A stretch of DNA of 64,000 bases from Saliterribacillus persicus (GCF_003337485.1 NZ_QPJJ01000008.1:1-64000); one strand, 5' to 3'; shown: positions 1-9,794, counted from the stretch's first letter. Notes: generated by a model not told the origin, from the sequence alone. Numbers and translations are program-made.

Positions 1-11
1 CTCTCCATAAT
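1..11 (-). rRNA. rrs: 16S rRNA, extreme 5' end, cut by window edge
   Basis: Read on the minus strand, the window ends in TTATGGAGAG, which matches the usual Bacillus 16S beginning just before TTTGATCCTGGCTCAG. Only about the first ten bases are present, so the call depends on the upstream leader and tandem promoters, which are typical of rrn operons. The mature 5' end is approximate. Confidence 0.72.
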
Positions 12-76
12 ATGTGAGCTCGATTGCTCTAAACTTAACTAGCTTAATTTCTTACTTGACATACTGGTTGTTCTGT

Positions 77-93
77 TCAGTTTTCAAAGATCA
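77..93 (-). promoter_or_regulatory. boxA-like antitermination element in rRNA leader
   Basis: The minus strand reads GATCTTTGAAAACTGAACAG, close to the TGCTCTTTGAAAACTGAACA element in the leaders and spacers of Bacillus rrn operons, where Nus factors bind. It lies between P2 and the 16S 5' end, as expected. Element boundaries are approximate. Confidence 0.65.
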
Positions 94-117
94 ATAGTGC
101 TGTCTCGCGACGTAAAA

Positions 118-147
118 ATTATAACACAATTTAAACGACTACGTCAA
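118..147 (-). promoter_or_regulatory. rRNA operon promoter P2
   Basis: On the minus strand, TTGACG (147-142) and TATAAT (123-118) are separated by 18 bp. This is the promoter proximal to the rRNA leader. Tandem sigma-A promoters ahead of 16S are the normal arrangement in Bacillaceae. Confidence 0.85.
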
Positions 148-198
148 TAAATTAAAATTACTTTTTGTAAATGAAATTGTTAAGAGACAGTAAAGATT

Positions 199-227
199 AC
201 TATACATGTATTTTTACAAAAAGTCAA
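199..227 (-). promoter_or_regulatory. rRNA operon promoter P1
   Basis: On the minus strand, TTGACT (227-222) and TATAGT (204-199) are separated by 17 bp, about 80 bp upstream of P2. It starts just past the leuS terminator, so leuS and the rRNA operon are co-directional but separated. Confidence 0.8.
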
Positions 228-236
228 CATTTTTAT

Positions 237-272
237 ACAAAAAAAGAAGTAGATTAAAATACATCTACTTCT
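237..272 (-). terminator. rho-independent terminator of leuS
   Basis: A 10-bp perfect stem (AGAAGTAGAT / ATCTACTTCT, 245-254 and 263-272) is followed on the minus strand by a run of T (237-244). It sits 12 bases past the leuS stop and insulates leuS from the rRNA promoters. Confidence 0.9.
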
Positions 273-283
273 ATCTTTATAGG

Positions 284-2701
284 CTAATTCGCAACAATAT
301 TTACTAACTTACCTGGAACAACAATAACTTTGCGGACTGTCTTGCCTTCTAATCTCTCTTTTATCGCGTCAACATTTAATGCTTTTTCTTCTATTTCTTC
401 TTTAGTAGCTTCTTTATCTACCATCATTTTAGCACGAACCTTGCCTAAGATTTGAATGACCACTTCCACTTCATTCACTTCTAATTTCTTCTCATCAAAG
501 GCTGGCCATGGTTGATATGAAATTGTCTCGTCATGTCCTAATATACTCCATAGCTCTTCAGCTAAATGCGGAGCTATTGGTGCTAATACCTTCACAAATC
601 CCTCTGCATAACTTTTTGGTACATAGTCTGTTTTATATGCTTCATTAATAAATACCATCATCTGAGAAATTCCCGTGTTAAATCTTAGATCTTCAAAGTT
701 CTGTGTGACTTTTTTGATTGTCTCATGATAAATTCTAACAAGGTCATCATTATCATTACCTTCTTGGATTTTTTCACTAAGCATATTTTCATCAGTCACA
801 AATAATCTCCAGATGCGATCTAAGAAACGACGAGCACCGTCTAACCCATTTGTAGACCAAGCTACCGAGGCATCTAATGGTCCCATAAACATTTCATATA
901 AACGTAAAGTGTCTGCTCCATGACTTTCCACAATTTCATCCGGGTTCACAACGTTTCCTTTTGATTTACTCATCTTCTCATTATTTTCACCAAGGATCAT
1001 TCCTTGATTAAATAGTTTTTGGAATGGCTCTTTGGTAGGTACTACTCCAATGTCATACAAAAACTTATGCCAAAAACGAGCATAAAGTAAATGTAGTACA
1101 GCATGTTCTGCCCCACCGATATAAACATCCACTGGTAGCCATTTGTTTAATGCTTCTTTTGATGCAAGCTCATTTGTATTGTTAGGATCAATATAACGCA
1201 AGAAATACCAGCAGCTACCAGCCCATTGTGGCATAGTATTTGTTTCGCGTTTTCCTTTCAGACCAGTTGTTGGATCAGTAACATTCACCCAATCATGAAT
1301 ATTAGCAAGTGGTGATTCACCAGTTCCTGATGGTTTTATTTCTGTTGTTTTTGGTAATACAATTGGCAATTCTTCTTCCTTAACTGTTGTCTGTGTTCCA
1401 TCTTCCCAGTGAATAACAGGAATTGGCTCACCCCAGTATCGTTGACGACTAAATAACCAATCTCTTAAACGGTACGTTGTTTTTCTTGTACCTTTATTGT
1501 TTTCCTCTAACCACTCAAGCGCTTTTTCAATTCCATCTTCTTTGTTTAGTCCGTTAAGGAATCCAGAATTAATATGTTTTCCATCACCTGTAAAAGCTTC
1601 ATTTTCAATATCTCCGCCCTCTAATACAGGAAGGATCTCTAAATTGAATTGCTTGGCAAATTCATAATCTCGCTCATCGTGTGCTGGAACAGCCATAATC
1701 GCACCTGAACCATAGGTCATTAATACGTAATCTGCAATCCAGATTGGTAGTTTTTCACCATTAATTGGATTAACAGCATAAGCACCTGTAAACACGCCCG
1801 TTTTTTCTTTAGCTAGATCAGTTCTTTCTAAATCACTTTTTGATTGCACTTTATCAAGATAAGCTTGAACAGAATCCTTTTGTTCATCCTTAGTTATTTT
1901 TTCTACTAATGGGTGCTCTGGGGCTAAAACGGCATATGTTGCACCAAATAAAGTATCTGGCCTCGTTGTAAAAACTTTAAAATTATCCTCATGACCATCA
2001 ATAGTAAATTCTACTTCTGCACCTTCAGAGCGACCGATCCAGTTTCGCTGCATATCTTTTATACTCTCAGGCCAATCTAAATCTTCAAGATCATCTAATA
2101 ACCGATCGGCATAAGCTGTTATTTTTAGCATCCATTGTTTCATTGGTTTTCTAACAACAGGATGTCCGCCTCTTTCACTTTTCCCATCAATAACTTCTTC
2201 ATTTGCTAAAACTGTTCCTAACTCCGGACACCAATTAACAGGAACTTCATCTACATAGGCTAATCCTTTTTCATACAATTTGATAAAGATCCACTGTGTC
2301 CATTTATAATAACCTGGATCTGTCGTATTTACTTCTCTGTCCCAATCATAAGAAAAACCAAGTGATTGAATTTGGCGCCTGAACGTATTTATATTTTGCT
2401 CCGTAAATACTGCCGGGTCATTTCCTGTATCTAACGCATACTGTTCAGCAGGTAAACCAAACGCATCCCATCCAATCGGATGTAACACTTCATATCCTTG
2501 CATTCTCTTCATTCTTGAAAGAATATCGGTAGCCGTATAACCTTCAGGGTGTCCGACATGAAGACCGGATCCTGATGGATAAGGAAACATATCTAATGCA
2601 TAAAATTTTTGTTTTTCAGAATCAATTTTAGTAGCAAAAGTTTTTTCATCAATCCAATAATTCCGCCACTTTTCTTCTATTTTTCGATGATTAAACGACA
2701 T
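284..2701 (-). CDS. leuS: Leucyl-tRNA synthetase
   Basis: Charges tRNA-Leu with leucine in the cytoplasm. The 805-residue length is the normal size for bacterial LeuRS. The class I HIGH-type signature is near residues 40-55 ([15 protein letters not shown]), followed by the inserted CP1 editing domain (about 220-400, with the [10 protein letters not shown] editing motif). The catalytic KMSKS loop (EKMSKSKGN) is near residue 575, followed by the anticodon-binding helical domain. The start ATG follows an excellent AGAGGAGG ribosome site. The gene is monocistronic, preceded by a leucine T-box leader and followed by a strong terminator. Expression should therefore respond to uncharged tRNA-Leu. 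Confidence 0.98.
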   Translation of the reverse strand: MSFNHRKIEEKWRNYWIDEKTFATKIDSEKQKFYALDMFPYPSGSGLHVGHPEGYTATDILSRMKRMQGYEVLHPIGWDAFGLPAEQYALDTGNDPAVFTEQNINTFRRQIQSLGFSYDWDREVNTTDPGYYKWTQWIFIKLYEKGLAYVDEVPVNWCPELGTVLANEEVIDGKSERGGHPVVRKPMKQWMLKITAYADRLLDDLEDLDWPESIKDMQRNWIGRSEGAEVEFTIDGHEDNFKVFTTRPDTLFGATYAVLAPEHPLVEKITKDEQKDSVQAYLDKVQSKSDLERTDLAKEKTGVFTGAYAVNPINGEKLPIWIADYVLMTYGSGAIMAVPAHDERDYEFAKQFNLEILPVLEGGDIENEAFTGDGKHINSGFLNGLNKEDGIEKALEWLEENNKGTRKTTYRLRDWLFSRQRYWGEPIPVIHWEDGTQTTVKEEELPIVLPKTTEIKPSGTGESPLANIHDWVNVTDPTTGLKGKRETNTMPQWAGSCWYFLRYIDPNNTNELASKEALNKWLPVDVYIGGAEHAVLHLLYARFWHKFLYDIGVVPTKEPFQKLFNQGMILGENNEKMSKSKGNVVNPDEIVESHGADTLRLYEMFMGPLDASVAWSTNGLDGARRFLDRIWRLFVTDENMLSEKIQEGNDNDDLVRIYHETIKKVTQNFEDLRFNTGISQMMVFINEAYKTDYVPKSYAEGFVKVLAPIAPHLAEELWSILGHDETISYQPWPAFDEKKLEVNEVEVVIQILGKVRAKMMVDKEATKEEIEEKALNVDAIKERLEGKTVRKVIVVPGKLVNIVAN

Positions 2702-2767
2702 CTAAATTTCCTCCTCTAGAAACTATGTAACCATTATCTAAATCAATACAAACATTTGTTCTATCAC

Positions 2768-3008
2768 ATAAAAAAAACTCCCCTATCCCCTAAAGGGACG
2801 AGAGAGATTCCCGCGGTACCACCCAATCTTAGTGTTTGCACACTCACTTTCCTATCCTTAACGCGGATAACGACAAAAGCTACTATTTTTTCACTTTTGC
2901 AACATCAAAGGCGAGTTCATAAACTACAGGAGTGACTCTCACCAACCGTCACCTCTCTAAACCTGCAAGCTTTACTACTTTTCCTTGTCATCGTCGTTCC
3001 ATTATTGT
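2768..3008 (-). promoter_or_regulatory. Leucine T-box leader of leuS
   Basis: A tRNA-sensing leader riboswitch. On the minus strand the T-box core reads AAGATTGGGTGGTACCGCG (2830-2812). Its TGGT bulge at 2821-2818 pairs with the tRNA acceptor end. The Stem I specifier loop reads GAACTCGCC, giving a CTC leucine specifier codon at 2915-2913. This agrees with the downstream leuS gene. The leader runs from a transcription start near 3008 to the intrinsic terminator at 2806-2770. Confidence 0.95.
2770..2806 (-). terminator. T-box attenuator terminator
   Basis: Minus-strand stem CTCTCTCGTCCC / GGGGATAGGGGAG, with a few wobbles, followed by eight T. It competes with the antiterminator formed by the T-box core. 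Uncharged tRNA-Leu binding favours the antiterminator and allows leuS to be read. Confidence 0.88.
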
Positions 3009-3014
3009 AACCGT

Positions 3015-3043
3015 ATTTTAAATAAACAACATGCATTTGTCAA
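3015..3043 (-). promoter_or_regulatory. Promoter of the leuS T-box leader
   Basis: On the minus strand, a perfect -35 TTGACA (3043-3038) and TAAAAT (3020-3015) are spaced 17 bp apart. The predicted start near 3008 fits the beginning of T-box Stem I. Confidence 0.8.
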
Positions 3044-3152
3044 GGTTTGTCATCTGATAATGACGAAACATTCTGATTACTTTATATTGAATAATTTAAT
3101 AAAGATTCAGTAATTTTGAGTTCAATTACACACGCTATTTTAAAAAAACAGC

Positions 3153-4211
3153 CTATCTCCCTGCTAAACGATTATAAACTAAAACATTTAAATGAAAAAA
3201 CTTCGACTTTCTTCCACTTGCTTTTATAAGTCGCTTGGCCATCATTTTTCCGTTCTTCAATTTACTAACCTTAGGATCAGCTAAGTATAAACCTACTAGT
3301 CCGTGATGTATCATTTCATGAAAAATCTTATTAGGGAGTTTTTGCACATTGTGATTTGTTTGTTTAATAAAATATAATAATCGTTCCTGTAATTCCGTTT
3401 CATCTTTATAATAACTGCAAAAATTCAAATCTCCTTCTAGTAAATCTTCTTGCTGATCAATGTAGTAATCTAATAATATGTGTAGTCCTTGCATGTAGGG
3501 AAAATAACTTTTAAAAATATTGCCTGCTAATTCTTCCGTCATCTTACCTCCAAGTGCATAGGAAACCATACAAAAGACTCCTAAAGTTGATCCGCTAGAA
3601 GCAGAAAATTCCTGCCAATTTAATTCGGGAAAGCTTTCCTTGTGGTTCTTAAACCAGTTTTCTAAACGATCAATACGTTCTTCATGAGCAACATGCTTAT
3701 GAACCTGTAAGTCACTATATAAATTTTCCAGTTGAAGAAGGTGAGGCTTAATCAACTCAACCTGTTCTATATTTCTAAGAACTTCTTGGCATGTTTTTAC
3801 CAATTTATGCAGATACCCTCCATCATTTTGGTCTTCTCTAAGCGCATAATAATCTTTTAATGGGGCATCCTCATTTAAAGCATCTGCCATTGATTGATGT
3901 AATAACCTAAAATCGGCCGGATCTAAAGAAGTGCTTCTATCACAGAGATTATCTAAATAATCACTAATGGTTTGGTAAGCCACAATAAAACGAACCGCTT
4001 CTTTCCATTTTTTTCGTGATAAAATTGCATAAACACTACCTCCTTGGCAGTGGAATTTTTTATCATCCATACTAGCTATCGCTTGCGTGCGTAATTCTTT
4101 ATTTGGTATGTCATTTGCTTTTTGTCTCCAATATGCTAATTCCTTGTTCACTTCAGGGAATGCTTTTCGATAAACAAAGTTCATTAATACTGGTGCTGTA
4201 GTAGGTATCAT
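3153..4211 (-). CDS. ytpB: Tetraprenyl-beta-curcumene synthase family protein (DUF2600, YtpB-like)
   Basis: Recognised as YtpB. In Bacillus subtilis this makes tetraprenyl-beta-curcumene from heptaprenyl diphosphate, the first step to C35 sesquarterpenes, and it was the first example of a non-Asp-rich class of terpene synthase. The sequence is an all-helical protein with conserved DYLDNLCD near residue 84 and FHCQGG near residue 54. I chose the start at 4211 (MIPTTAPVLMNF), which follows AAGGAGGAG and matches the family N-terminus. A longer reading begins at 4280 (375 residues) but has a poorly spaced ribosome site. Divergent from ytoA, as in Bacillus relatives. The cognate cyclase is not in the window. 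Confidence 0.88.
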   Translation of the reverse strand: MIPTTAPVLMNFVYRKAFPEVNKELAYWRQKANDIPNKELRTQAIASMDDKKFHCQGGSVYAILSRKKWKEAVRFIVAYQTISDYLDNLCDRSTSLDPADFRLLHQSMADALNEDAPLKDYYALREDQNDGGYLHKLVKTCQEVLRNIEQVELIKPHLLQLENLYSDLQVHKHVAHEERIDRLENWFKNHKESFPELNWQEFSASSGSTLGVFCMVSYALGGKMTEELAGNIFKSYFPYMQGLHILLDYYIDQQEDLLEGDLNFCSYYKDETELQERLLYFIKQTNHNVQKLPNKIFHEMIHHGLVGLYLADPKVSKLKNGKMMAKRLIKASGRKSKFFHLNVLVYNRLAGR

Positions 4212-4333
4212 AAAGTGAGGGGCTCCTCCTTCGGTATATAAATAACTAATATGTAAACAAGCCTTTTTTAATTCTACCATTATCCTTACTTATGATATCA
4301 TAATAAATAATTCAGTACAGGAGGTAGATGTAA

Positions 4334-4846
4334 ATGTTTTATGAATATCTTGGTAAAACACCACAGGTAGATACCACAGCCTTCATCGCAGACGATGTAG
4401 TTTTGACAGGTGATGTTAAGGTTGGGAGTTACGCGAGTATATGGTTTAAAACTGTGATTCGTGGAGATGTTTCTCCAGTCATTATAGGAAATAATGCAAA
4501 CATCCAAGATTTATGTCTCATTCATCAAAGCCCCGATTTACCAGTAATTGTAGAAGATAATGTTACGGTTGGGCATCAAGTTACTTTGCACTCTTCTATC
4601 ATTAGAAAAAATGCTTTAATTGGAATGGGTTCGATTATATTAGATGGTGCTGAAATTGGTGAAGGTGCTTTTGTTGGGGCTGGAAGTCTTGTACCACCCG
4701 GAAAAAAGATTCCACCAAACACACTCGCTTTTGGGAGTCCTGCGAAAGTCATCCGTGAATTAACTGAAAAAGATATCGAAGAAATGAAACGTATTAATGA
4801 GTCCTACGTCGAAAAAGGACAATATTATAAAAAGGCAGCAAAATAG
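4334..4846 (+). CDS. ytoA: Gamma-carbonic anhydrase-like hexapeptide repeat protein
   Basis: A 170-residue left-handed beta-helix protein built of hexapeptide repeats such as VILDGAEIGEGAFVGAGS. It belongs to the gamma-carbonic anhydrase/PaaY/YrdA family. Candidate metal histidines are visible (LIHQSP near 64, VGHQVTLH near 81-86), consistent with the trimeric zinc-binding fold. Actual anhydrase activity of the Bacillus YtoA branch is not something I can infer. ATG follows an ideal AGGAGG. It is divergently transcribed from ytpB over only about 120 bases. Confidence 0.88.
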   Translation: MFYEYLGKTPQVDTTAFIADDVVLTGDVKVGSYASIWFKTVIRGDVSPVIIGNNANIQDLCLIHQSPDLPVIVEDNVTVGHQVTLHSSIIRKNALIGMGSIILDGAEIGEGAFVGAGSLVPPGKKIPPNTLAFGSPAKVIRELTEKDIEEMKRINESYVEKGQYYKKAAK

Positions 4847-4987
4847 TTTTTCTATTATTCTTTCCTTAGCCCTCAAAATTATACGCTAGAATAACGCTTT
4901 TTACGAAGAACATTCAGTTCTCAGTTAACTATGGTGGCTTGTCCCATCGAATTATTTCTAAGCGAAATTTTATAAATTTATTTTAGA

Positions 4988-5027
4988 AAAAGAAGGCTTT
5001 ATCTTTAAGCGGATAAAGCCTTCTTTT
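4988..5027. terminator. Bidirectional terminator between ytoA and asnB
   Basis: A 13-bp stem, AGAAGGCTTTATC (4991-5003) with GATAAAGCCTTCT (5012-5024), has A-rich and T-rich flanks on the two sides. It can stop transcription of both converging genes. Confidence 0.9.
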
Positions 5028-5036
5028 TGCTATATT

Positions 5037-6941
5037 TTATGAAATTTCAGGAATAACATTCAATTCTGATTTAGTAACTTTATTGAAATTCGTATGATCG
5101 TATTTATGCTCTATAAAAATTTGGTGCCATAACATAAACATTAATACCGTCCATATCTTTCTACTGTAATCATTTTTGCCAATTCTATGTTCTTCTAAAA
5201 GCTTTAAAATAAACGTTTTGTTAAGTATATCGCTCGTATCACTCTCATGAATTAAATTTACCGCCCAAGAATAAAGTTCATTTTTTAGCCAGAGTCTGAT
5301 TGGAACTGGAAAACCAAGTTTTTTTCGATTTAAAACGGCTTCTGGTACAATTCCCTTTGCTGCACTTCTTAATAGATATTTGGTTGTTCCGTTTGCTATT
5401 TTTAAATCAACTGGAATACGGTTAGCTACATTAAAAACATCTACATCTAAAAACGGAACACGCAATTCCAACGAATGTGCCATGGTCATTTTATCTGCTT
5501 TCAATAAAATATCACCTCGCAACCATGTTTGAAGATCAATATATTGCATTTGATTTACCGGATGTTGCGCTTTTGCTTGTTCATAAAAAGGATCCGTAAT
5601 ATCTTGATATTTTGTGCCGGAACTATATCTAGAAAAGAAGCTTTCTTTTTCTTTCTCTGCAAACATTTTTGCATTTCCGATATAACGATTAGAAAGTGGG
5701 GTTGTACCTCTTTCTAGAAAACTTTTCCCCTTTACTCCTTCTGGCAAAATTTTTGCAAGTTGACCTATTAATCCATTCAGTTTTTCTGGAAGATAGTTGA
5801 ACATTTTTAAAGATTCAGGTTCACGATAAATATTATAGCCTCCAAATAATTCATCCGCTCCCTCACCTGATAAAACTACCTTCACTTGTTTTTTTGCTTC
5901 CTTAGCCACAAAATATAACGGGATGCACGCAGGATCTGCTAGAGGATCATCCATATGCCACATCACTTCTGGTAACGCTTCTACAAACTGTTCGGCTGAA
6001 ATAATGGTAGAATAGTTTTCCACCCCTAGTTTATCAGCTGTCTCTTTTGCCAAATCAACTTCTGAATATCCTTCATGGGAAAAGCCGACAGAAAATGTTT
6101 TTATATTCGGATTATATCTTTTGGCTAAGGCAACAATAAAAGAGGAATCAATGCCTCCTGATAAAAATGAACCAACTGGTACATCACTTCGCATATGTTT
6201 TTGCACGGACGCATCTAATGTATCTCTTATTTCTTTTGTTAAGGAAAGAGAGTCGCTATTACCTGGTTGAAAAGAGGCTTTCCAGTATGTTGATATTTGG
6301 ATTTTTTCCCCGACTTTTTTTTGAAAAAAAGTGCCAGGTTCTAATCTAAAAATATCCTCCGACATTGTGTAGGGTTCTGGGACATATTGAAAACTTAAAT
6401 AATGTTGAAGCGCTCTATGATCAACTTTTTCATCACTTAAAAATCCTAAACTTTTTTTCTCTGAAGAAAAGTATAAGTTATTTTCCCTTTCTGCATAATA
6501 AAAAGGTTTGATTCCAAATGGATCTCTTGCTCCATAAAGCAGCTTCTCTTCTTTGTCCCAGATGATAATAGCGAACATTCCACGTAATTGTTTGAATGCT
6601 TCTACGCCATATTCTTTAAACATCGCAATCACTACTTCTGTATCGGAGTCTGTAAAGAATATATAACCTTTCTCTATTAGCATTTTTCTTAGTTCGATAT
6701 AGTTATAAATTTCACCGTTAAACATCAACCAATAACGTTCATTACCATAACTAAACGGCTGATGACCACTGTCCAAATCAATAATACTTAACCTGCTAAA
6801 CCCAAATGAGACATAGGCATCATCATAATAACCTTCGTCATCTGGACCACGATGATAAATTATATGGTTTCCTTCTTGCACCTTTCTATTATATTGCTTG
6901 GCCTGTCCTTCTTCATTTAGTAGACCTATAAATCCACACAT
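5037..6941 (-). CDS. asnB: Asparagine synthetase (glutamine-hydrolysing)
   Basis: Converts aspartate to asparagine using glutamine and ATP. The 634 residues match Bacillus AsnB. The N-terminal Ntn glutaminase domain starts with the nucleophile Cys2 (MCGFIGL) and contains the YHRGPDDEG and FNGEIYNY motifs. The C-terminal synthetase domain has the PP-loop SFLSGGIDSS near residue 260 and the SGEGADELFGGY segment near 360. The start is fixed by the catalytic Cys2; the ribosome site is only GGGGG. It stands alone between convergent terminators, next to metK as in B. subtilis. AsnB and AsnH/AsnO cannot be separated by motif alone, but synteny favours AsnB. Confidence 0.95.
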   Translation of the reverse strand: MCGFIGLLNEEGQAKQYNRKVQEGNHIIYHRGPDDEGYYDDAYVSFGFSRLSIIDLDSGHQPFSYGNERYWLMFNGEIYNYIELRKMLIEKGYIFFTDSDTEVVIAMFKEYGVEAFKQLRGMFAIIIWDKEEKLLYGARDPFGIKPFYYAERENNLYFSSEKKSLGFLSDEKVDHRALQHYLSFQYVPEPYTMSEDIFRLEPGTFFQKKVGEKIQISTYWKASFQPGNSDSLSLTKEIRDTLDASVQKHMRSDVPVGSFLSGGIDSSFIVALAKRYNPNIKTFSVGFSHEGYSEVDLAKETADKLGVENYSTIISAEQFVEALPEVMWHMDDPLADPACIPLYFVAKEAKKQVKVVLSGEGADELFGGYNIYREPESLKMFNYLPEKLNGLIGQLAKILPEGVKGKSFLERGTTPLSNRYIGNAKMFAEKEKESFFSRYSSGTKYQDITDPFYEQAKAQHPVNQMQYIDLQTWLRGDILLKADKMTMAHSLELRVPFLDVDVFNVANRIPVDLKIANGTTKYLLRSAAKGIVPEAVLNRKKLGFPVPIRLWLKNELYSWAVNLIHESDTSDILNKTFILKLLEEHRIGKNDYSRKIWTVLMFMLWHQIFIEHKYDHTNFNKVTKSELNVIPEIS

Positions 6942-7160
6942 ATTGTACCCCCACTTTTTTGATATATTATATGATCAAATAAATAGACGTATTCAAATCA
7001 CGAATGTTACAAAAATAAATTGTTTTCTAATATTTACAATGTGCGAAATAACAGTAATTATGTATGGCGATTATTTAAAGTGGATTTATTTTTAACTAAA
7101 TAGAAAAGAAAAGACTAATTTTTAGCATATGTGTGAAAATCCTTCATCATAAAAAGGCAT

Positions 7161-7196
7161 AAAAAAGCATCCATGCTTATTACATGAATGCTTTTT
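7161..7196 (-). terminator. Terminator of metK
   Basis: Minus-strand stem AGCATTCATG / CATGGATGCT with one G-T wobble, followed by six T. It begins 12 bases past the metK stop. Confidence 0.85.
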
Positions 7197-7207
7197 TGCT
7201 GATTATT

Positions 7208-8407
7208 TTATTTGTTTACATATTCTTTTAAAGCTTCTACTTTATCTATCGCTTCCCACGAGAATTCTTCATCTGTTCGACCAAAATGACCATATGCTGC
7301 AGTTTTACGGTATATTGGACGTCTTAAGTCTAACATTTTAATAATTCCTGCTGGACGTAGATCAAATAACGCACGAACCGCTTCTACTAATTTCTCTTCA
7401 GAAACTTTTCCTGTACCAAATGTATTAATAGCGATAGATACTGGTTGCGCTACGCCAATTGCATAAGCAAATTGAACCTCACACGCTTCTGCTAATCCAG
7501 CTGCTACAATATTTTTAGCTACATAGCGGGCAGCATATGCTGCAGATCTATCTACTTTTGTTGCGTCTTTCCCGCTAAATGCTCCACCACCATGGCGAGC
7601 ATAACCACCATACGTATCTACTATAATCTTTCTACCAGTTAACCCAGCATCTCCTTGAGGTCCACCGATAACAAAGCGGCCAGTTGGATTAATAAAGTAT
7701 TTTGTTTTTTCATCTAGTAAATTAGCAGGTACAATTGGTTTTATAACTTCTTCCATCAAGTCCTTTTGAATTTGTTCTAAAGTAGTATCTTGATGATGTT
7801 GTGTAGAAATAACAATTGTATCAATTCTAGCTGGTTTATTATTTTCATCATATTCAACTGTAACCTGTGTTTTTGCATCTGGGCGCAAATAAGCTAAAGT
7901 TTTATCTTTTCGAACATCAGATAAACGTTTGGCAAGCTTATGTGCCAAGCTTATTGGTAATGGCATTAGTTCTTCTGTTTCATTGATCGCATAACCAAAC
8001 ATTAAGCCTTGGTCTCCTGCGCCTATTGCTTCAATTTCATCATCAGTCATTTTTCCTTCGCGAGCTTCTAAAGCTCTATCAACGCCTCCAGCAATATCTG
8101 CTGATTGCTCATCAATAGCAGTTAAAACTGCACACGTATCCGCGTCAAAGCCATATTTCGCACGCGTATAACCAATTTCTTTGATGGTTCTTCTAACTAT
8201 TTTCGGAATATCTACATAGGTCGATGTTGTAATTTCACCAGAAACTAAAACAAGACCAGTAGTTACAGTTGTTTCACACGCAACCCTGGCATTCGGGTCT
8301 TTTTTTATAATTTCATCCAATATTGCATCAGAAATTTGATCACAAATTTTATCCGGATGTCCTTCCGTAACAGATTCGGATGTAAATAAACGGCGATTAG
8401 TTGTCAT
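7208..8407 (-). CDS. metK: S-adenosylmethionine synthetase
   Basis: Makes S-adenosylmethionine from methionine and ATP. From the chosen start it has 399 residues, the family norm. Signatures are [12 protein letters not shown] near residue 15, [12 protein letters not shown] near 120 and [18 protein letters not shown] near 270, covering the ATP, Mg and K binding sites. ATG at 8407 follows AAGGAGGAAC with ideal spacing. A longer frame to 8434 would add nine residues upstream of the ribosome site and is unlikely. It is monocistronic. Unlike most Bacillales metK genes, no SAM-I (S-box) riboswitch could be recognised in its leader. Confidence 0.97.
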   Translation of the reverse strand: MTTNRRLFTSESVTEGHPDKICDQISDAILDEIIKKDPNARVACETTVTTGLVLVSGEITTSTYVDIPKIVRRTIKEIGYTRAKYGFDADTCAVLTAIDEQSADIAGGVDRALEAREGKMTDDEIEAIGAGDQGLMFGYAINETEELMPLPISLAHKLAKRLSDVRKDKTLAYLRPDAKTQVTVEYDENNKPARIDTIVISTQHHQDTTLEQIQKDLMEEVIKPIVPANLLDEKTKYFINPTGRFVIGGPQGDAGLTGRKIIVDTYGGYARHGGGAFSGKDATKVDRSAAYAARYVAKNIVAAGLAEACEVQFAYAIGVAQPVSIAINTFGTGKVSEEKLVEAVRALFDLRPAGIIKMLDLRRPIYRKTAAYGHFGRTDEEFSWEAIDKVEALKEYVNK

Positions 8408-8634
8408 AAAAATAGTTCCTCCTTCAAAACGCATACCAGCTATACTATGACGGGTTAAGACGTTTTGGTTCCTTGTACTTTTTATAATGGATGCTTTGTT
8501 TCACACAAATTTTTTCGGACATCTTCCTAAAAATATTGCAATGCCCAATTTACATTCATACCTAAATAATATAGCATGACACATACGATAAAATAGGCTA
8601 AAATACTATGCTGTCTCTTTTTCACTTAAATTTT
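8408..8634 (-). other. Long metK 5' leader without a recognisable S-box
   Basis: About 220 bases lie between the distal promoter start and the metK ribosome site. I looked for the S-box core (GGTGGAGGGACTGGCCC-like, AAACC, GCAACC) on the minus strand and found none. A second possible promoter inside it (minus-strand TTGTGT, 16 bp, TATAAA, near 8480-8510) would shorten the leader. No ORF was seen. Confidence 0.5.
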
Positions 8635-8663
8635 ATCGTAACCAAATGCCCTAGTAATGTCAA
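8635..8663 (-). promoter_or_regulatory. Distal metK promoter
   Basis: On the minus strand a perfect TTGACA (8663-8658) is spaced 17 bp from TACGAT (8640-8635). Confidence 0.65.
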
Positions 8664-8711
8664 TTATTTTTTCCTCTTATTAGAAGTTGAAATATCAAGT
8701 TTTCCACATAA

Positions 8712-8738
8712 CAAAACGCACACCTATAGATGTGCGTT
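8712..8738 (-). terminator. Terminator of ytkD
   Basis: Stem AACGCACA (8715-8722) with TGTGCGTT (8731-8738), plus a TTTTG tail on the minus strand. It overlaps the ytkD stop codon. Confidence 0.75.
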
Positions 8739-9207
8739 ACATTTTTTCTCTTTTTATATACGCTAAACTAATTGGTAAAACATTATCTTTCATCATAAAA
8801 CTAAAGGAAGGGTTTGTCTTTATATTATCAGGAAGTTCATCCAATAAAACAGGACCTTCCGTTTCATAGTATGTAGATTGGGAAGGAAGCTTACTTATCT
8901 GAGCAAAATAAATATTTTTTGCTAATTGATCAGCTTTCCCACAAACATAGTATTGTCCTATATATTGGATTTCTTCAACAATTCCACCCGTTTCTTCTAG
9001 AATTTCTCTTTTCGCTGCTTGTACCGGGTCTTCACCCCGTTCAACCTTGCCGCCTGGAAATTCTAAACCACGATCCCTATGTTTAGTTAAGAGCCACTGG
9101 TTTTTATAACGACAAATGATCCAAACATGCTTTGGCGCAGAATCAAAGGGATGGTATTCAAAAGACAATTCCACTTTATTATTGTAATAATCATAAAATG
9201 TTTCCAT
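8737..9207 (-). CDS. ytkD: Nudix hydrolase, YtkD-like nucleoside triphosphatase
   Basis: A 156-residue protein with a complete Nudix box (GGKVERGEDP, then AAKREILEETGG, about residues 51-74), in which REILEE supplies the metal ligands. Bacillus YtkD hydrolyses oxidised 8-oxo-dGTP and can act as an RNA pyrophosphohydrolase. That substrate assignment is transferred from the family, not seen here. The upstream gene ends 20 bases before the start, so the two are probably co-transcribed. The gene ends in its own terminator. The ribosome site (AAGGT) is weak. Confidence 0.88.
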   Translation of the reverse strand: METFYDYYNNKVELSFEYHPFDSAPKHVWIICRYKNQWLLTKHRDRGLEFPGGKVERGEDPVQAAKREILEETGGIVEEIQYIGQYYVCGKADQLAKNIYFAQISKLPSQSTYYETEGPVLLDELPDNIKTNPSFSFMMKDNVLPISLAYIKREKM

Positions 9208-9227
9208 TTAATTCGCTACCTTCAACC

Positions 9228-9794
9228 TTATTTATGAAGAACCTTTGAGATTTTCCATCCATCTTCATATATAAACTCGATGCTTATCTGATAATCTCCA
9301 TACATCTCACTTTGATTGGATTGGACAACCTTCTTCGTTTCTTCATCTACCTCTATTATTTCATACTCTTGGTCATTAATAAACCAAGGTGGTGTAGAGG
9401 TTGGTATAATATATAAACCATCTTCTTTTTCCTCATAATAAAAATCAATGTATGGCTGTACAGCGTTTTGCGTTGCTATGTCAGAAAATGATTGAATAAG
9501 TTCGTCTTTCGTTTTATATTGCGTTACTTTATATGACTCATTCGTGTCTTGTACTAAATGATCCATGAATTGGTCTGTTAATGACACGATTTCTTCATGT
9601 GTCAATTCTGTTTTTTCTTCCGCTAATAATTCAATGTCGTCATTTGCTTTCTCTTTCACGTCTACTGCTTTTTCAGCATGGACACTTACTTTCGATACTG
9701 CGTGTGCGTCATCAATTAAAGGTTGACTAATTACACCTACAGTCATTGCAACAAGGACTGTTGTCATTAGTATACTCATGATAGTCTTTTTCAT
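9228..9794 (-). CDS. Hypothetical exported protein
   Basis: I do not recognise the family. The 188-residue product starts with a clear signal peptide: MKKT, then a hydrophobic core to about residue 24, with a probable AHA cleavage near residue 32. There is no lipobox Cys, so it should be released or retained by the wall rather than lipid-anchored. The mature part is acidic and contains no Cys. The C-terminus (FIYEDGWKISKVLHK) resembles the last strands of small secreted NTF2-like or DUF-type folds; this is a weak impression only. The ribosome site AGGGGG is good. It lies 20 bases upstream of ytkD. Confidence 0.75.
   Translation of the reverse strand: MKKTIMSILMTTVLVAMTVGVISQPLIDDAHAVSKVSVHAEKAVDVKEKANDDIELLAEEKTELTHEEIVSLTDQFMDHLVQDTNESYKVTQYKTKDELIQSFSDIATQNAVQPYIDFYYEEKEDGLYIIPTSTPPWFINDQEYEIIEVDEETKKVVQSNQSEMYGDYQISIEFIYEDGWKISKVLHK

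Noticed and set aside
8408-8434. Nine-codon N-terminal extension of metK
   Set aside because: It contains the AAGGAGGAAC ribosome site for the conserved start [11 protein letters not shown].
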